Assembly (NCBI RefSeq): GCF_001902295.1
Contig: NZ_CP018335.1
Location: 3,906,001-3,970,000 of the forward strand
DNA: 64,000 nucleotides
DNA from: Clostridium kluyveri
Lineage (GTDB): Bacteria > Bacillota > Clostridia > Clostridiales > Clostridiaceae
Reading direction: 5' to 3'
How positions within the stretch are numbered: the first letter of the stretch is position 1; every line of letters starts with the position of its first letter. Both the position numbers and the translations under genes were made by a program. Below are positions 1 through 9,160 of the stretch, piece by piece. The notes under the pieces are model-generated. The model was not told the DNA's origin. It was given only the letters and a program-made list of their open reading frames with translations, and ran no database searches.

Positions 1-14
1 ATCAGATATCTACA

Positions 15-39
15 TTAGATATCGAACTACGATATCTAA
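15..39. promoter_or_regulatory. PadR operator (perfect inverted repeat)
   Basis: Two 10-bp arms (TTAGATATCG and its complement) flank a 5-bp spacer, centred about 45 bp before the padR start. Further GATATC half-sites lie at 4-10 and 53-58. Symmetric sites of this ATAT-rich kind are typical of PadR autoregulation. The link to the adjacent gene is inferred from position. Confidence 0.6.
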
Positions 40-73
40 ATTATAAATTAAGGATATCACAGGAGGAATTTAA

Positions 74-382
74 ATGCAAGATCAAATTATGAGAAAATTA
101 TTTTTGGGATTTATTCATGTTCATATATTACATCATGCCAAGGAGGAACCTTTTTATGGGGCGTGGATGATAGAAGAACTCAAGGAACACGGATATGAAA
201 TCAGCGCCGGGACACTATATCCCATACTTCACACACTGGAGAAAAATGGTGTTTTGAAAGTTGAAGATAAGAATGTTGAGGGAAAGATAAGAAAATATTA
301 TTCAATTACTGAGTTTGGAGAAGAGGTTCTTAAAGAAGCCAAAGCAAAGGCATACGAATTATTTAAAGAAATAAAAGATTAA
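74..382 (+). CDS. PadR family transcriptional regulator (subfamily 2, small)
   Basis: A 102-residue winged-helix regulator. The PadR core is clear: a helix containing YGAWMIEELKEHG, the recognition stretch GTLYPILHTLEKNG at about residues 47-60, and a wing ending in KYYSITEFG. It has no C-terminal dimerisation extension, as in the short PadR-s2 group. AGGAGG lies just upstream of the ATG. It probably represses its own promoter through the palindrome upstream. Its target, usually a neighbouring efflux or membrane protein gene, is not evident: the next gene encodes a DUF1294 protein. Confidence 0.9.
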   Translation: MQDQIMRKLFLGFIHVHILHHAKEEPFYGAWMIEELKEHGYEISAGTLYPILHTLEKNGVLKVEDKNVEGKIRKYYSITEFGEEVLKEAKAKAYELFKEIKD

Positions 383-471
383 ACCTATTTTATTTTTACA
401 AAAATTGTACTCCCATTATTTACTCATATAATATATTTACCACTTAAGAAAGGACAAGAGGGCTTTAAATT

Positions 472-744
472 ATGAAAATATTTTTATATTATATTTTACT
501 TGTAAATATATATGGCTTTATATTAATGTATTTGGATAAAAACAAATCTAAAAAAGGAAAGTGGAGAATATCTGAAAACAAACTTTTTATTACAGCTATT
601 TTATTTGGAAGCTTGGGTATATTTTTAGGTATGTATGCTTTCAGACATAAGACCAAGCATCCAAAATTTGTCATAGGCATTCCTATTATTATCATATTAC
701 AGTTATTTCTATACTTTAAATATCTAAATAATCTGCTGCCATAA
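472..744 (+). CDS. DUF1294 family small membrane protein
   Basis: A 90-residue protein with three hydrophobic segments (about 3-20, 37-55 and 66-85). It carries the DUF1294 signature: DKNKSKKGKWRI, then LFGSLGIFLGMYAFRHKTKHPKF. Family members are small integral membrane proteins of unknown function, sometimes fused to cold-shock or nuclease domains. It follows padR by about 90 bp and could share its transcript. Function cannot be inferred further. Confidence 0.85.
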   Translation: MKIFLYYILLVNIYGFILMYLDKNKSKKGKWRISENKLFITAILFGSLGIFLGMYAFRHKTKHPKFVIGIPIIIILQLFLYFKYLNNLLP

Positions 745-751
745 ATAATTA

Positions 752-1195
752 CTAGAAAATCTTATTTATTACTGTATAAAGCTGATTTAGAGCCTTATCT
801 AGGAGAAACAGATCTTCTTTATCAAGGCCTTCTATTTTTGTTTTAATGCTGCTGATTATATCTTTTTGCAGATTATCAAGAAGCTCACTACCAGAGGAAG
901 TGATTTTTATCTTTACTATCCTTCTGTCTTTACAATCCTGTTCCCTACAGACCCAGTTACTGGCAATAAGCTTATCAATAATAGGTGTTAACTGGGGTTT
1001 TGCAATTTTAATTTCCTCTGCAAGTTCTGTCATTGTAAATGAATGTTTTTCAGATAAAATAGACATGACATGAATTGCTAGAGGACTTACTAAATGTCGT
1101 GCTTGCTGTTCAAAGGGTCTTATAAGTTTTCTGTCAAGGGTAGGCAATAAAGTAGATAAATTTTTTGCCACCTGATTTATATCAACTTCTTTCAT
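752..1195 (-). CDS. MarR family transcriptional regulator
   Basis: A 147-residue MarR-type winged-helix protein. The recognition region is MTELAEEIKIAKPQLTPIIDKLI, and the wing contains the family DRR motif (CKDRRIVKIKIT). Start at ATG behind AGGAGGT. It is transcribed divergently from an MFS efflux gene, the classic arrangement for a MarR repressor controlling a drug pump. Inverted repeats lie in the shared 225-bp region. The inducer is unknown. Confidence 0.9.
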   Translation of the reverse strand: MKEVDINQVAKNLSTLLPTLDRKLIRPFEQQARHLVSPLAIHVMSILSEKHSFTMTELAEEIKIAKPQLTPIIDKLIASNWVCREQDCKDRRIVKIKITSSGSELLDNLQKDIISSIKTKIEGLDKEDLFLLDKALNQLYTVINKIF

Positions 1196-1335
1196 GTGAG
1201 TAACCTCCTAAATATCTATAATCATTGACAATTCCTATATAAGTCAGTATAATAAAATAGTTAATATTTATTAAATATATATATAGGTTAATAATTTATA
1301 AACTATAAATAATTAATACACCAACTAGTATATCA

Positions 1336-1382
1336 CAGACCCTTTTCAATATCTATAAAGGGTCTGAAGTGTATTTATACAC
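1336..1382. promoter_or_regulatory. Two inverted repeats between marR and the MFS gene
   Basis: A hairpin with 10-bp arms (CAGACCCTTT at 1336-1345, complement at 1357-1366) is followed directly by a near-palindrome, GTGTATTTATACAC (1369-1382). Neither is followed by a T-run, so a terminator is unlikely. They sit 40-85 bp before the MFS start and could be MarR operators or a leader structure. Assignment is inference. Confidence 0.45.
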
Positions 1383-1420
1383 ATTTAAATGCTATTTAAA
1401 ATATTATCAGGAGGTAAAAA

Positions 1421-2689
1421 ATGAGTGAAAGAGGGTATGAAAATACAAACCAGACAAATAATCAAAAGTATTTAGGGAAAAAAGGTCTTATTGCCTTTAT
1501 AGCATTAATGAATATGTTTATTCCTCTCTCTACGGATTTATATCTGCCTGCTTTACCCAAAATGAGTTCATATTTTGGAAGCAGTATTTCAGTAACTAAT
1601 TTGACACTAACTGCTTTTTTCTTCTTTTATGCACTGGGCATTTTAATCTGGGGCCCTATAAGTGATAAGTATGGTCGCAAGCCCGTTCTTATAGTGGGAA
1701 GTATCATATACATTATAAGCAGCAGTTTTTGTGCCCTATCTTCAAATGTTTATTTTCTTATTTTTTCGAGAATTGCACAAGGCATAGGAGCTGGGGGCAT
1801 TACTTCAGTTTCTATTGCTATAATTAAAGACTATTTTTCAGGAAAGGAACGAGAATCCATTCTGGCAATAGTACAATCACTATCAGGTATAGCACCTATG
1901 GTGGCACCAATTATAGGCGCCTGGATTTTAAAAATTTCTACCTGGAGGGGTTCCTTCTGGATTCTAACTATAATTAGTATTTTAAATTTATTACTGACTT
2001 TTTTATATGAAGAAACTCTGAAAGACAATGAAAGATATCGAGGAACATTGGCAAAATCCATGAAGCGTTTATTAGTAGTAGGAAAAAATAAAGGGTTTTT
2101 AATCCCGGCCATTATATTTTCACTAAGCGCACTGCCATTTATGGGGTATATAGCTATTTCCTCTTATATTTATGTTGATTATTTTGGTCTCAGCGAACAA
2201 GTTTACAGCTATTTTTTTGCAGCTAACGCATTGATATCTATTGTAGGTCCAATTATATATGTAAAATATTTAAGTACTATTGATAAAAAAATTTTTGCTT
2301 CAGGATGTTTTGGATTAAGTGTTCTAAGCGGTATTTTAATAATAACTGTAGGAAAACTTTCCCCTGTATTTTTCCTTTTATCTTTTATGATTATATCTTT
2401 AATAGGTACTGCTATTCGTCCCTTCAGTACCAACATTTTATTGGAACAGCAGAATGGAGATACAGGATCTGCCTCTTCACTAATCAATACCTTATTTACT
2501 GTATTTGGCAGCGTAGGAATGTTATTAGCTTCTATTCCTTATAAAAATATAGTTGTGGGATTAGGAGGTTTGGTTACATTATTTTCGGCCACAGCGCTCA
2601 TAGGCTGGTATGGATTTATAAAATCAAACGTTCCTTGTATAGGGGTAAAACAGTCAAATTATAAATTAAATAAAGATGCTGTGAATTAA
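1421..2689 (+). CDS. MFS multidrug transporter, Bcr/CflA-like
   Basis: A 422-residue protein with about 12 membrane helices. The first helix pair carries the DHA1 hallmark STDLYLPALP (about 37-46). Loop 2-3 carries motif A, GPISDKYGRKPVL (78-90), and the SRIAQGIGAGG stretch of helix 4 follows. These features match proton-driven drug efflux pumps of the Bcr/CflA group. AGGAGG precedes the ATG by about 7 nt. It is divergent from a MarR regulator and ends at an intrinsic terminator, so it is probably a single-gene, inducible transcript. Substrate unknown. Confidence 0.9.
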   Translation: MSERGYENTNQTNNQKYLGKKGLIAFIALMNMFIPLSTDLYLPALPKMSSYFGSSISVTNLTLTAFFFFYALGILIWGPISDKYGRKPVLIVGSIIYIISSSFCALSSNVYFLIFSRIAQGIGAGGITSVSIAIIKDYFSGKERESILAIVQSLSGIAPMVAPIIGAWILKISTWRGSFWILTIISILNLLLTFLYEETLKDNERYRGTLAKSMKRLLVVGKNKGFLIPAIIFSLSALPFMGYIAISSYIYVDYFGLSEQVYSYFFAANALISIVGPIIYVKYLSTIDKKIFASGCFGLSVLSGILIITVGKLSPVFFLLSFMIISLIGTAIRPFSTNILLEQQNGDTGSASSLINTLFTVFGSVGMLLASIPYKNIVVGLGGLVTLFSATALIGWYGFIKSNVPCIGVKQSNYKLNKDAVN

Positions 2690-2705
2690 ATTTTTGTACT
2701 ATGAA

Positions 2706-2747
2706 AAACTGGGAATTAGATTAAATTCTATTCCCAGTTTCATTTTT
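2706..2747 (+). terminator. Intrinsic terminator of the MFS gene
   Basis: An 11-bp perfect stem (AAACTGGGAAT and its complement at 2730-2740) with a 13-nt loop, followed by CATTTTTT. It lies 17 bp after the MFS stop codon. Confidence 0.85.
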
Positions 2748-2853
2748 TACATAATTATAAAAGCTTCTTAATCCAATTCTAATGTTTAAATCTCTAATAT
2801 ATGATAGGATAATAATGAGAATCTAATTAACTTTTACAAAGGGGTATCTTTCT

Positions 2854-3429
2854 ATGGGTTTCAACATATTAAAAGCAATATATGTATTTGATAATTATAT
2901 TTTATTTCTTATAAAAAAATATACACAGAATAAATATTTGGGTGCTGTAATGCGTGTGATAACTACTGCAGGCAATTTAGGTACAATTTGGATAATAATG
3001 GCCCTTTTATTAATAATAAATAGACCTTACAGGGAAATTGGTATTTTAGTACTATTAACTCTAATTGCAAGTACCATTTTAGGAGAAGGGATTATAAAAA
3101 ATATAGTAAAACGAAACAGACCTTTTTACAGGAGACCTAATTTAAACTTGCTCATAACAAAACCTAAGTCCTATTCTTTTCCTTCAGGACACACTTTATC
3201 ATCTTTTGCTGCAGCACATACCCTGTCTGTATATTTTCTGCAGTATAAATTTATATTTATTGCAATAGCACTTTTGATAGCCTTGTCAAGAGTATATCTA
3301 TATGTTCATTATCCTACAGACATTATATCAGGAACCATACTTGGTATACTATGCTCTAAATTAGTACTTATTGTTTTTAAAAAAGAATACATTGCAGACA
3401 TTATAAGTATCTGCCAGAACATATTTTAA
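2854..3429 (+). CDS. PAP2 family phosphatase
   Basis: A 191-residue integral membrane protein with the three PAP2 / lipid phosphatase motifs in order. These are KX6RP (K82...R89-P90), PSGH (110-113, catalytic His113) and SRX5HX3D (S145-R146, H152, D156). Five to six hydrophobic segments surround them. Likely substrates are undecaprenyl diphosphate or phosphatidic-type lipids at the outer membrane face; the sequence alone cannot decide. It is monocistronic and runs toward the convergent permease gene, with a shared terminator between them. Confidence 0.9.
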   Translation: MGFNILKAIYVFDNYILFLIKKYTQNKYLGAVMRVITTAGNLGTIWIIMALLLIINRPYREIGILVLLTLIASTILGEGIIKNIVKRNRPFYRRPNLNLLITKPKSYSFPSGHTLSSFAAAHTLSVYFLQYKFIFIAIALLIALSRVYLYVHYPTDIISGTILGILCSKLVLIVFKKEYIADIISICQNIF

Positions 3430-3433
3430 AAAC

Positions 3434-3480
3434 AGCAGAGAGTAAATATTGAAAATCAAATTTTTACTCCCTGCTATTTT
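3434..3480. terminator. Bidirectional terminator
   Basis: A 13-bp stem with one mismatch (AGCAGAGAGTAAA against TTTACTCCCTGCT) lies between two convergent genes. A-rich sequence precedes it and ATTTT follows, so it can work on both strands. Confidence 0.75.
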
Positions 3481-3518
3481 AAAATCCATATATATTGATC
3501 TACCAAATTTAAATCCTG

Positions 3519-4883
3519 CTATGCCAATTCATCCTTAGAACTTTTTTCTAAAAAAACACTTCCTATAATCATTATAACTGCAAAAACAATAAGATAATAA
3601 ACCACAGACATGCCATGGGCCAGATAAGCTGCAGCAACCATAAATACACAACCTATAATAGAAAGTGTAGGCATTATAAACCGCTTAAATGTACCTAGAT
3701 CTTTCTCTTTCTTCATTAACATGAGAAATATTGGTATATATGCCGCATAAAGAGTTATTATAGGAAGCTCCGATGTATCAAAACAAAATACTCCAAACCA
3801 GGGTGAAGTAAGATTTGCTCCATAAAAGTAAAGCAGCCAAAACCCACAGAGGAGTAATCCAAAAACAGAGGAGTTAGTTGGCATATCAGTAATTGAATCT
3901 ACCTGTTTAAAAATGTCAGGCCTTGGCCCTGCGTTTCTGATAGCCAGTGAATACAATCCCCTGCTGCATCCCAGCATAAGCCCATTTAACGTGCCAAGAC
4001 AGGATATAATAACAAATACAAAAACCGAAGCTCCCCCTGCTGAACCAAAAATATTCTGAAAAGCTAGTTTTGCACCTGCTTCACCACTTTTCATCAGTGT
4101 TTCTGTAGTAACCACACCCGCAAGTCCTATATAATAGAAAATATACACCGCCACCACTATAAAGGCTCCTATCATAAGTGCCTTTGGCAAATTTTTTTTA
4201 GAATCTCTAATCTCCGAGTTTATTGAAGTGGCAATAATCCATCCTTCGTAGGCAAAAGCAACTGCCACCACAGAAGCAAATAAACCTCCTCCTACACTTA
4301 CACTGGAATCCACCGCATGAGAAAAATTATTTATGGTCATGCCATTTGATAATCCAATTATAGTACCTATAACCGCCATAAGCAGAAGAGGTACAAGTTT
4401 AATAACCGTAGTAGCTACCTGAAATTTTCCCGCAATAACAGGCGAAAGCGAATTTATTGCAAAACTGGCAACAAGATAAAAACATGCAATAGTCATGCAG
4501 GCTCCTCCCGTGATATCCCATCCAATAAGCACACAGGTATATCGTGCAGATACCCAGGCCAATACAGACGTAATAGTGGGTTGATAAATAACTGCCATAA
4601 ACCATCCTACATAATATCCATATTTTTTACCTACGGACACTTCAGCATAATCCACTACACCGTTAACCTTTTCATACTTTGTAGCCATTGTAGCAAAAGA
4701 ATAAGAACATATAATCATAATTAGACCTACAATACCCCATGCAGCAATTCCAAGAGGCATATTTCCTCCGGTAGCTTTAAGTACAGCCTCTGCCTTAAAA
4801 AAAACTCCACTTCCTATAACGATACCTACTACCATGGCGACCGCTGTAAATAACCCATATTTCTTTTTCAATCCAATTTCCAT
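3519..4883 (-). CDS. APC family amino-acid permease
   Basis: A 454-residue transporter with 12 predicted helices. Helix 1 carries the APC motif VVGIVIGSGVFFK (glycine-rich break that binds the substrate backbone), and the conserved FAYEGWIIAT region lies in helix 6. The pattern resembles LAT-type exchangers such as SteT more than the GABA permeases. A start nine bases further upstream at TTG would touch the RBS (AAAGGAG), so the ATG at 4883 is preferred. It appears to be transcribed alone. Substrate not assignable. Confidence 0.88.
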   Translation of the reverse strand: MEIGLKKKYGLFTAVAMVVGIVIGSGVFFKAEAVLKATGGNMPLGIAAWGIVGLIMIICSYSFATMATKYEKVNGVVDYAEVSVGKKYGYYVGWFMAVIYQPTITSVLAWVSARYTCVLIGWDITGGACMTIACFYLVASFAINSLSPVIAGKFQVATTVIKLVPLLLMAVIGTIIGLSNGMTINNFSHAVDSSVSVGGGLFASVVAVAFAYEGWIIATSINSEIRDSKKNLPKALMIGAFIVVAVYIFYYIGLAGVVTTETLMKSGEAGAKLAFQNIFGSAGGASVFVFVIISCLGTLNGLMLGCSRGLYSLAIRNAGPRPDIFKQVDSITDMPTNSSVFGLLLCGFWLLYFYGANLTSPWFGVFCFDTSELPIITLYAAYIPIFLMLMKKEKDLGTFKRFIMPTLSIIGCVFMVAAAYLAHGMSVVYYLIVFAVIMIIGSVFLEKSSKDELA

Positions 4884-5180
4884 TTTTTTCAATCTCCTTT
4901 ATAACTTTCTTTTGATTGTTGTCAATAATTCACCACCTATAAAGGGAGAATTTATGATTCTACTTCTACCTTAGAAGTGATAATATCCATTGAAATTGAA
5001 GCTCAAGTTTAGCTTTGTTATACTTGTCCCCAAAATATCCTTAATTGAATGAGCATTTCAGACAAAAAATAGAATACCTTTACATTATTTCGACAAAAGT
5101 TAGTATATCATTTCTTTGTTGAGTTTACAACCAAAAACCATACTGTGACTATTTTTACCTACATGACTTAAAAGTAAATA
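4884..5180 (-). other. Leader/intergenic region of the amino-acid permease
   Basis: No gene was found in about 300 bp. On the minus strand it contains a plausible promoter (TTGTCG, then TATTCT about 17 bp later, near 5065-5105). It also has a short hairpin (ACTTCT / AGAAGT, about 4961-4977) before the AAAGGAG ribosome site. No known riboswitch class was recognised. Confidence 0.4.
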
Positions 5181-5219
5181 AAATAAGATTCAGATAGAGT
5201 ATGTCAAACTCCACCTGAA
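5181..5219 (-). terminator. Terminator of the S-box ABC operon
   Basis: On the minus strand a 12-bp stem (TTCAGGTGGAGT / ACTCTATCTGAA with G-U pairs and a 7-nt loop) is followed by a T-rich run. It starts 8 bp after the stop of the binding-protein gene. The 5' half belongs to a sequence repeated at 58075-58108. Confidence 0.75.
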
Positions 5220-5238
5220 CCCTGAAATCATTTGATTC
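5205..5238 (-). repeat. Dispersed gene-end repeat, copy 1
   Basis: A 34-bp block that overlaps the last codons (Ile-Lys-stop) of the binding-protein gene and the first arm of its terminator. A close copy lies at 58075-58108 in the same relation to another minus-strand gene. Most positions agree once a one-base shift is allowed. Confidence 0.6.
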
Positions 5239-6229
5239 CGGCACCATCCAAATAACTTTTATCTAACAAGTCACTTACCTTTACATCTTTTCTAACTGTA
5301 TTCTTTTCCCTTAAACTTTTAATAGTAGAAGTCAGTGATGTTGTAACTTCATCAGTTAATCTTATGTCAAAATCTTCTTTAGCAAGACCTTTTACTACAA
5401 TTTCCTTATCTAACTTGAGCTCCTTGGAAATAATATCAGCAGCCTCATCAGAATTTGCTTTAGTCCATTCTTCTGACTTGTGGTAGACTTTTAAAATTCT
5501 TTTCACGATGTCAGGATTTGCCTTTGCAAAATCATTATTTACTATAATCAAATTAACTTCATATTTTAAATTCGTTCCGTCTCCTATTTTAGATGCTGTT
5601 CCCTCAGCTTCAATCGAAGATGCATATGGATCCCATGTAATTGCAGCATCTATATTTTTAGATGTAAAAGATGTCTTTATGTCTGGCGGTTGTAAATTTA
5701 CAAGTTGAACATCACTTTCTTCAAGTCCTTCTGATGCCAGATATCTGACAAGCAGCAGATGTGCAGATGAACCAACAGTAACTGCCACCTTTTTGCCTTT
5801 CAAATCCTTAGCTGATTTTATGTTTGAGCCAGCTGCCGCAAGTATTGTATTTAGCTTATATCCTACGGCATAAGTTCCAATACCTTTAATATCTATGTTA
5901 TTTGCCCTTGCCTGTATGGATGGCTGATCTCCAATTTGTCCTATATCCAGCTTTCCACCTGCAAATGCTTCAACCATAGGAGGCCCAGATACAAAACTTT
6001 GAAATTTAATCTTTATATTGTCATTTTTAAATTCTTCATCAAACCATCCTTTATTTTTTGCAATAATTAAAAGTGCATGATTTATTCCTGGCTGATAGCC
6101 TATATTTATTTCTTTTAACTTTGATTGTTCTTGTTTTTTACTGCCTGATGAATTATTCGCTTGTCCACAACCAGATAAAGCAAGTAAGCCTATCAAAAGT
6201 ATTGTAATTACAGAAAATATTTTTTTCAT
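5228..6229 (-). CDS. ABC transporter substrate-binding lipoprotein (NitT/TauT/sulfonate type)
   Basis: A 333-residue protein with a lipoprotein signal (hydrophobic stretch then LSGC, Cys21). The NMT1/SsuA-type fold follows: GYQPGINHALLIIAKNKGWF, then GGKLDIGQIGDQP, then the hinge region AAITWDPYAS. Family members bind aliphatic sulfonates, taurine, nitrate or pyrimidine precursors. It is the last gene of an operon headed by a SAM riboswitch, so a sulfur compound is the likely ligand. The ATG three codons in is preferred, because the upstream ATG overlaps the AAAGGAG site. Confidence 0.85.
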   Translation of the reverse strand: MKKIFSVITILLIGLLALSGCGQANNSSGSKKQEQSKLKEINIGYQPGINHALLIIAKNKGWFDEEFKNDNIKIKFQSFVSGPPMVEAFAGGKLDIGQIGDQPSIQARANNIDIKGIGTYAVGYKLNTILAAAGSNIKSAKDLKGKKVAVTVGSSAHLLLVRYLASEGLEESDVQLVNLQPPDIKTSFTSKNIDAAITWDPYASSIEAEGTASKIGDGTNLKYEVNLIIVNNDFAKANPDIVKRILKVYHKSEEWTKANSDEAADIISKELKLDKEIVVKGLAKEDFDIRLTDEVTTSLTSTIKSLREKNTVRKDVKVSDLLDKSYLDGAGIK

Positions 6230-6243
6230 ATTATTCATCTCCT

Positions 6244-7443
6244 TTAAATATCTGCATTAATTTCCACCACTGGTAATTCTTCTTTAATCAAGTCAGGATA
6301 TTTGAGTCCACTTCCTGTATTTAAAAGCACTATTTTTTCATCAGATTTCAAGAAACCTTCTCTCAACAGTTTTTTAACTGCTGCAACTAAAGAAGCTCCT
6401 TCAGGGCATATAAATAACCCTTCTCTTTTTGCCAGAATATCAAGTGATTCCACAATTTCAGAATCTTTTACTTCTACTGCTGTACCATTACTTTTTCTTA
6501 CTGCATCTAAAACTATGAAATCTCCCAAAGCCTTAGGTACCCTTATTCCACCAGCTATAGTATTGGCACCTTTGCAGAACTCAGAATCTTTATTTCCTTC
6601 ATTAAATGCCTTTACAATAGGATTGCATCCTTCTGCTTGAACAGCTATAAGTTTAGGAACTTTGTCCTTAATCCATCCCAGTTCCTTGAGTTCCTGAAAG
6701 GCCTTCCATATTCCTATTATCCCAACTCCTCCTCCTGTTGGATAAAGTATGGCATCTGGAAATTCCCAATTAAAATACTCTGCAATCTCAAATCCCATTG
6801 TCTTTTTTCCTTCAATTCTATATGGCTCTTTAAGAGTGGCAGCATCAAACCATCCGTATTTTTCCACACCTTTTGATATTATCTTTCCAGCATCGGATAT
6901 TAATCCTTTTACAAGATAAGTTTTTGAACCATATACATAGCCTTCTTTTTTAGCAAGCTCAGGGGCATCTTGCGGCATAGCAACTACAAGCTCAATTCCC
7001 GCCTTACTGGAATATGCTGACCAGGCTCCTCCTGCATTTCCTGCAGTTGGCATGGCTATAGTTCTTATTCCAAGTTCTTTTGCCTTAGATATCCCAACAG
7101 CAGCTCCTCTGGATTTGAAGGTGCCTGTAGGGTTCAATGCTTCATTTTTTATATAAAGCTCTTTTGCTCCTAATTTTTCCCCTAAATTCTGAATTTTAAG
7201 TACTGGGGTATCACCCTCCCCAAGTGTAACTATATTTTTCTCATCCTCAATTGGAAGTAATTCTTTAAATCTAAATAATCCTCTTTTTCTTGCCTTAAAA
7301 ATATCTTTGTTTACTTCTTTTTTCACTTTTTCAAGATCATATCTTACCAGCAGCGGTCCTCCGCAGTGGCATAGATTATGTGGTTTATCCTTCGAATACC
7401 TTTCCCCACATTTTGAACATTCTAAATAATTGAAATAGCTCAT
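6244..7443 (-). CDS. Threonine-synthase-like PLP enzyme in a SAM-regulated ABC operon
   Basis: A 399-residue fold-type II PLP enzyme. An N-terminal zinc-ribbon-like segment has C9, C12, C25 and C27. The PLP lysine is K110 in PTGTFKSRG. PTAGNAGGAW (about 132-141) is the substrate loop, and GGGVGI (about 237) is the phosphate-binding loop. The overall pattern matches archaeal-type ThrC, which forms threonine from O-phosphohomoserine. Cysteate synthase is a known paralogue of this family. Lying between ABC transporter genes under an S-box, it more likely serves sulfur assimilation than bulk threonine synthesis. That role is inference; plain ThrC remains possible. Confidence 0.8.
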   Translation of the reverse strand: MSYFNYLECSKCGERYSKDKPHNLCHCGGPLLVRYDLEKVKKEVNKDIFKARKRGLFRFKELLPIEDEKNIVTLGEGDTPVLKIQNLGEKLGAKELYIKNEALNPTGTFKSRGAAVGISKAKELGIRTIAMPTAGNAGGAWSAYSSKAGIELVVAMPQDAPELAKKEGYVYGSKTYLVKGLISDAGKIISKGVEKYGWFDAATLKEPYRIEGKKTMGFEIAEYFNWEFPDAILYPTGGGVGIIGIWKAFQELKELGWIKDKVPKLIAVQAEGCNPIVKAFNEGNKDSEFCKGANTIAGGIRVPKALGDFIVLDAVRKSNGTAVEVKDSEIVESLDILAKREGLFICPEGASLVAAVKKLLREGFLKSDEKIVLLNTGSGLKYPDLIKEELPVVEINADI

Positions 7444-7474
7444 GATTTTAACTCTCCCTTGTCTGATTTTATTT

Positions 7475-8263
7475 TTATATATTATATGAAAATGGATTTT
7501 CTACCTTTGTAAAAAATTCATTATATATTTCACTTTTAATCCGTGAAAAATCATAACTTCCTCTATCTCTGGGTCTTGAAAGTTCTACCTTTATCATCCT
7601 TTTTATCTTTCCAGGTCTGCTGGATAAGACAATCACCCTATCACCTAAATAAATTGCTTCGTCTATATCGTGGGTTACAAGAATCATTGTAGTATTTTGC
7701 CTTTTCCATATTTTTAATATTTCCTGCTGCATATTAATACGGGTCATAGCATCCAATGCTCCAAAAGGTTCATCAAGAAGAAGCAGTTTAGGTTTGTTTA
7801 CAAGTGCTCTTGCAATGCTTATTCTCTGTTTCATTCCTCCAGACAGCTGTTCGGGATATGATTTTGCAAAGCCCTGCAGTTCCACCAGTTCAAGCTGTTC
7901 ATTTACTAATTCTTTTTTTTCCTTCTTAGACAGTTTTTTGCTTATTCCAAATTCTATATTTTTTTCTACTGTAAGCCAGGGGAAAAGTCTTGATTCTTGA
8001 AATACCATGCCTCTATCTATACCTGGACCTTTTACAGGTTTACCGTAAGAATAAATATTACCTTTATAATTTGTATCTAATCCCACTATGGTTCTAAGCA
8101 AAGTACTCTTTCCACATCCACTTGCCCCTACAATACTTAGAAACTCTCCTGGTCTTACTGACAGACTAATGTCATTCAGTACATTAAGATACCCATTATC
8201 AACTTTAAAATCTTTATTCAAATTTTCTATTTTAACAGCTTCATAATTTTCATCAGTACCCAT
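7475..8263 (-). CDS. ABC transporter ATP-binding protein (SsuB/TauB type)
   Basis: A 262-residue ATPase with Walker A GASGCGKST (46-54), Q-loop QESRLFPW, signature LSGGMKQR, Walker B LLLLDEPFGALD and the switch histidine in THDIDEA. Sequence and length match the NitT/TauT/SsuB branch. It pairs with the permease just upstream and the binding protein downstream, forming one importer, with the PLP-enzyme gene inserted between. RBS AGGGGAG lies upstream of the ATG. Confidence 0.9.
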   Translation of the reverse strand: MGTDENYEAVKIENLNKDFKVDNGYLNVLNDISLSVRPGEFLSIVGASGCGKSTLLRTIVGLDTNYKGNIYSYGKPVKGPGIDRGMVFQESRLFPWLTVEKNIEFGISKKLSKKEKKELVNEQLELVELQGFAKSYPEQLSGGMKQRISIARALVNKPKLLLLDEPFGALDAMTRINMQQEILKIWKRQNTTMILVTHDIDEAIYLGDRVIVLSSRPGKIKRMIKVELSRPRDRGSYDFSRIKSEIYNEFFTKVENPFSYNI

Positions 8264-8280
8264 GTAATATTTACTCCCCT

Positions 8281-9075
8281 CTAATTTTCATTATTTCTAT
8301 CCCATTTTATAATTAAAAATTGAAATTTTTTTATCAAATAATCTATTAAAAAACCAACTACACCTATGGAGAAAACTCCTACCAACATAATATCCGGTTG
8401 AGATAATTCTCTAGCATAGGATATTGAATATCCAATTCCAGATGTCGCAGCAATTATTTCTGCTGTTATAACACTCATCCATGCACTTCCAATTCCAATT
8501 CTTAATCCTGTAAAAATAGATGGAAGCGCCGAAGGAAAAACTATTTTTGTCAGTACCTGAAATTTATTTTTTTCTAATATCTCAGAAACTTCTAGGTACT
8601 TTTTATCTGCTCCTTTTATACCATGAATAGTATTTATAAGTATTGGCCAAAAACTTCCTATTGTTATTACGGTTATTTTAGAAGCTTCATCTATACCCAT
8701 CCATAATATAAGTACAGGAACCCAGGCTACAATAGGAATAGGTCTTAAAAGACCTATAATTAAGTCAACAGCTTTCTCTGCTATTTTAAATAATCCAATC
8801 AATATTCCGCATATTATACCTAAAGAAGCTCCTATAATATATCCTTTTATCACCCTTAATATACTTATAAATAAATTTCTAGCCAAATCACCACTTTGCA
8901 ACATATCCAAAAAAGCTAGAAATATAGTATGAGGAGACGGAAGAACAGACTGTCTAACAAGTCCTTTATTACTTAGCAATTGCCATATTATAATTACTAT
9001 TACAGGAACTATTAATGCAATAAGTATATTTCCCAAAAGTTTAATCTTTTCGTTTAACTTCAATTTTATATTCAT
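8281..9075 (-). CDS. ABC transporter permease (SsuC/TauC type)
   Basis: A 264-residue membrane permease with six hydrophobic segments. The family EAA loop is present (PSALPSIFTGLRIGIGSAWMS). It is the first gene of the S-box operon. The frame is open 12 codons further upstream, to a TTG. The ATG at 9075 has a well-placed GGGGTG and is preferred. It is expected to form a homodimer with the downstream ATPase and receive ligand from the lipoprotein at the operon end. Confidence 0.88.
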   Translation of the reverse strand: MNIKLKLNEKIKLLGNILIALIVPVIVIIIWQLLSNKGLVRQSVLPSPHTIFLAFLDMLQSGDLARNLFISILRVIKGYIIGASLGIICGILIGLFKIAEKAVDLIIGLLRPIPIVAWVPVLILWMGIDEASKITVITIGSFWPILINTIHGIKGADKKYLEVSEILEKNKFQVLTKIVFPSALPSIFTGLRIGIGSAWMSVITAEIIAATSGIGYSISYARELSQPDIMLVGVFSIGVVGFLIDYLIKKFQFLIIKWDRNNEN

Positions 9076-9160
9076 TTTATTCACCCCATCATAATATAGG
9101 AAATATTTCAATTATTCACACTATTATTTTTGCATGTTATCACATATTTAATCTATAAGA

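Noticed and set aside
6302..6876. Two plus-strand frames opposite the threonine-synthase-like gene
   Set aside because: Low complexity, no ribosome site, and the other strand encodes a conserved PLP enzyme.
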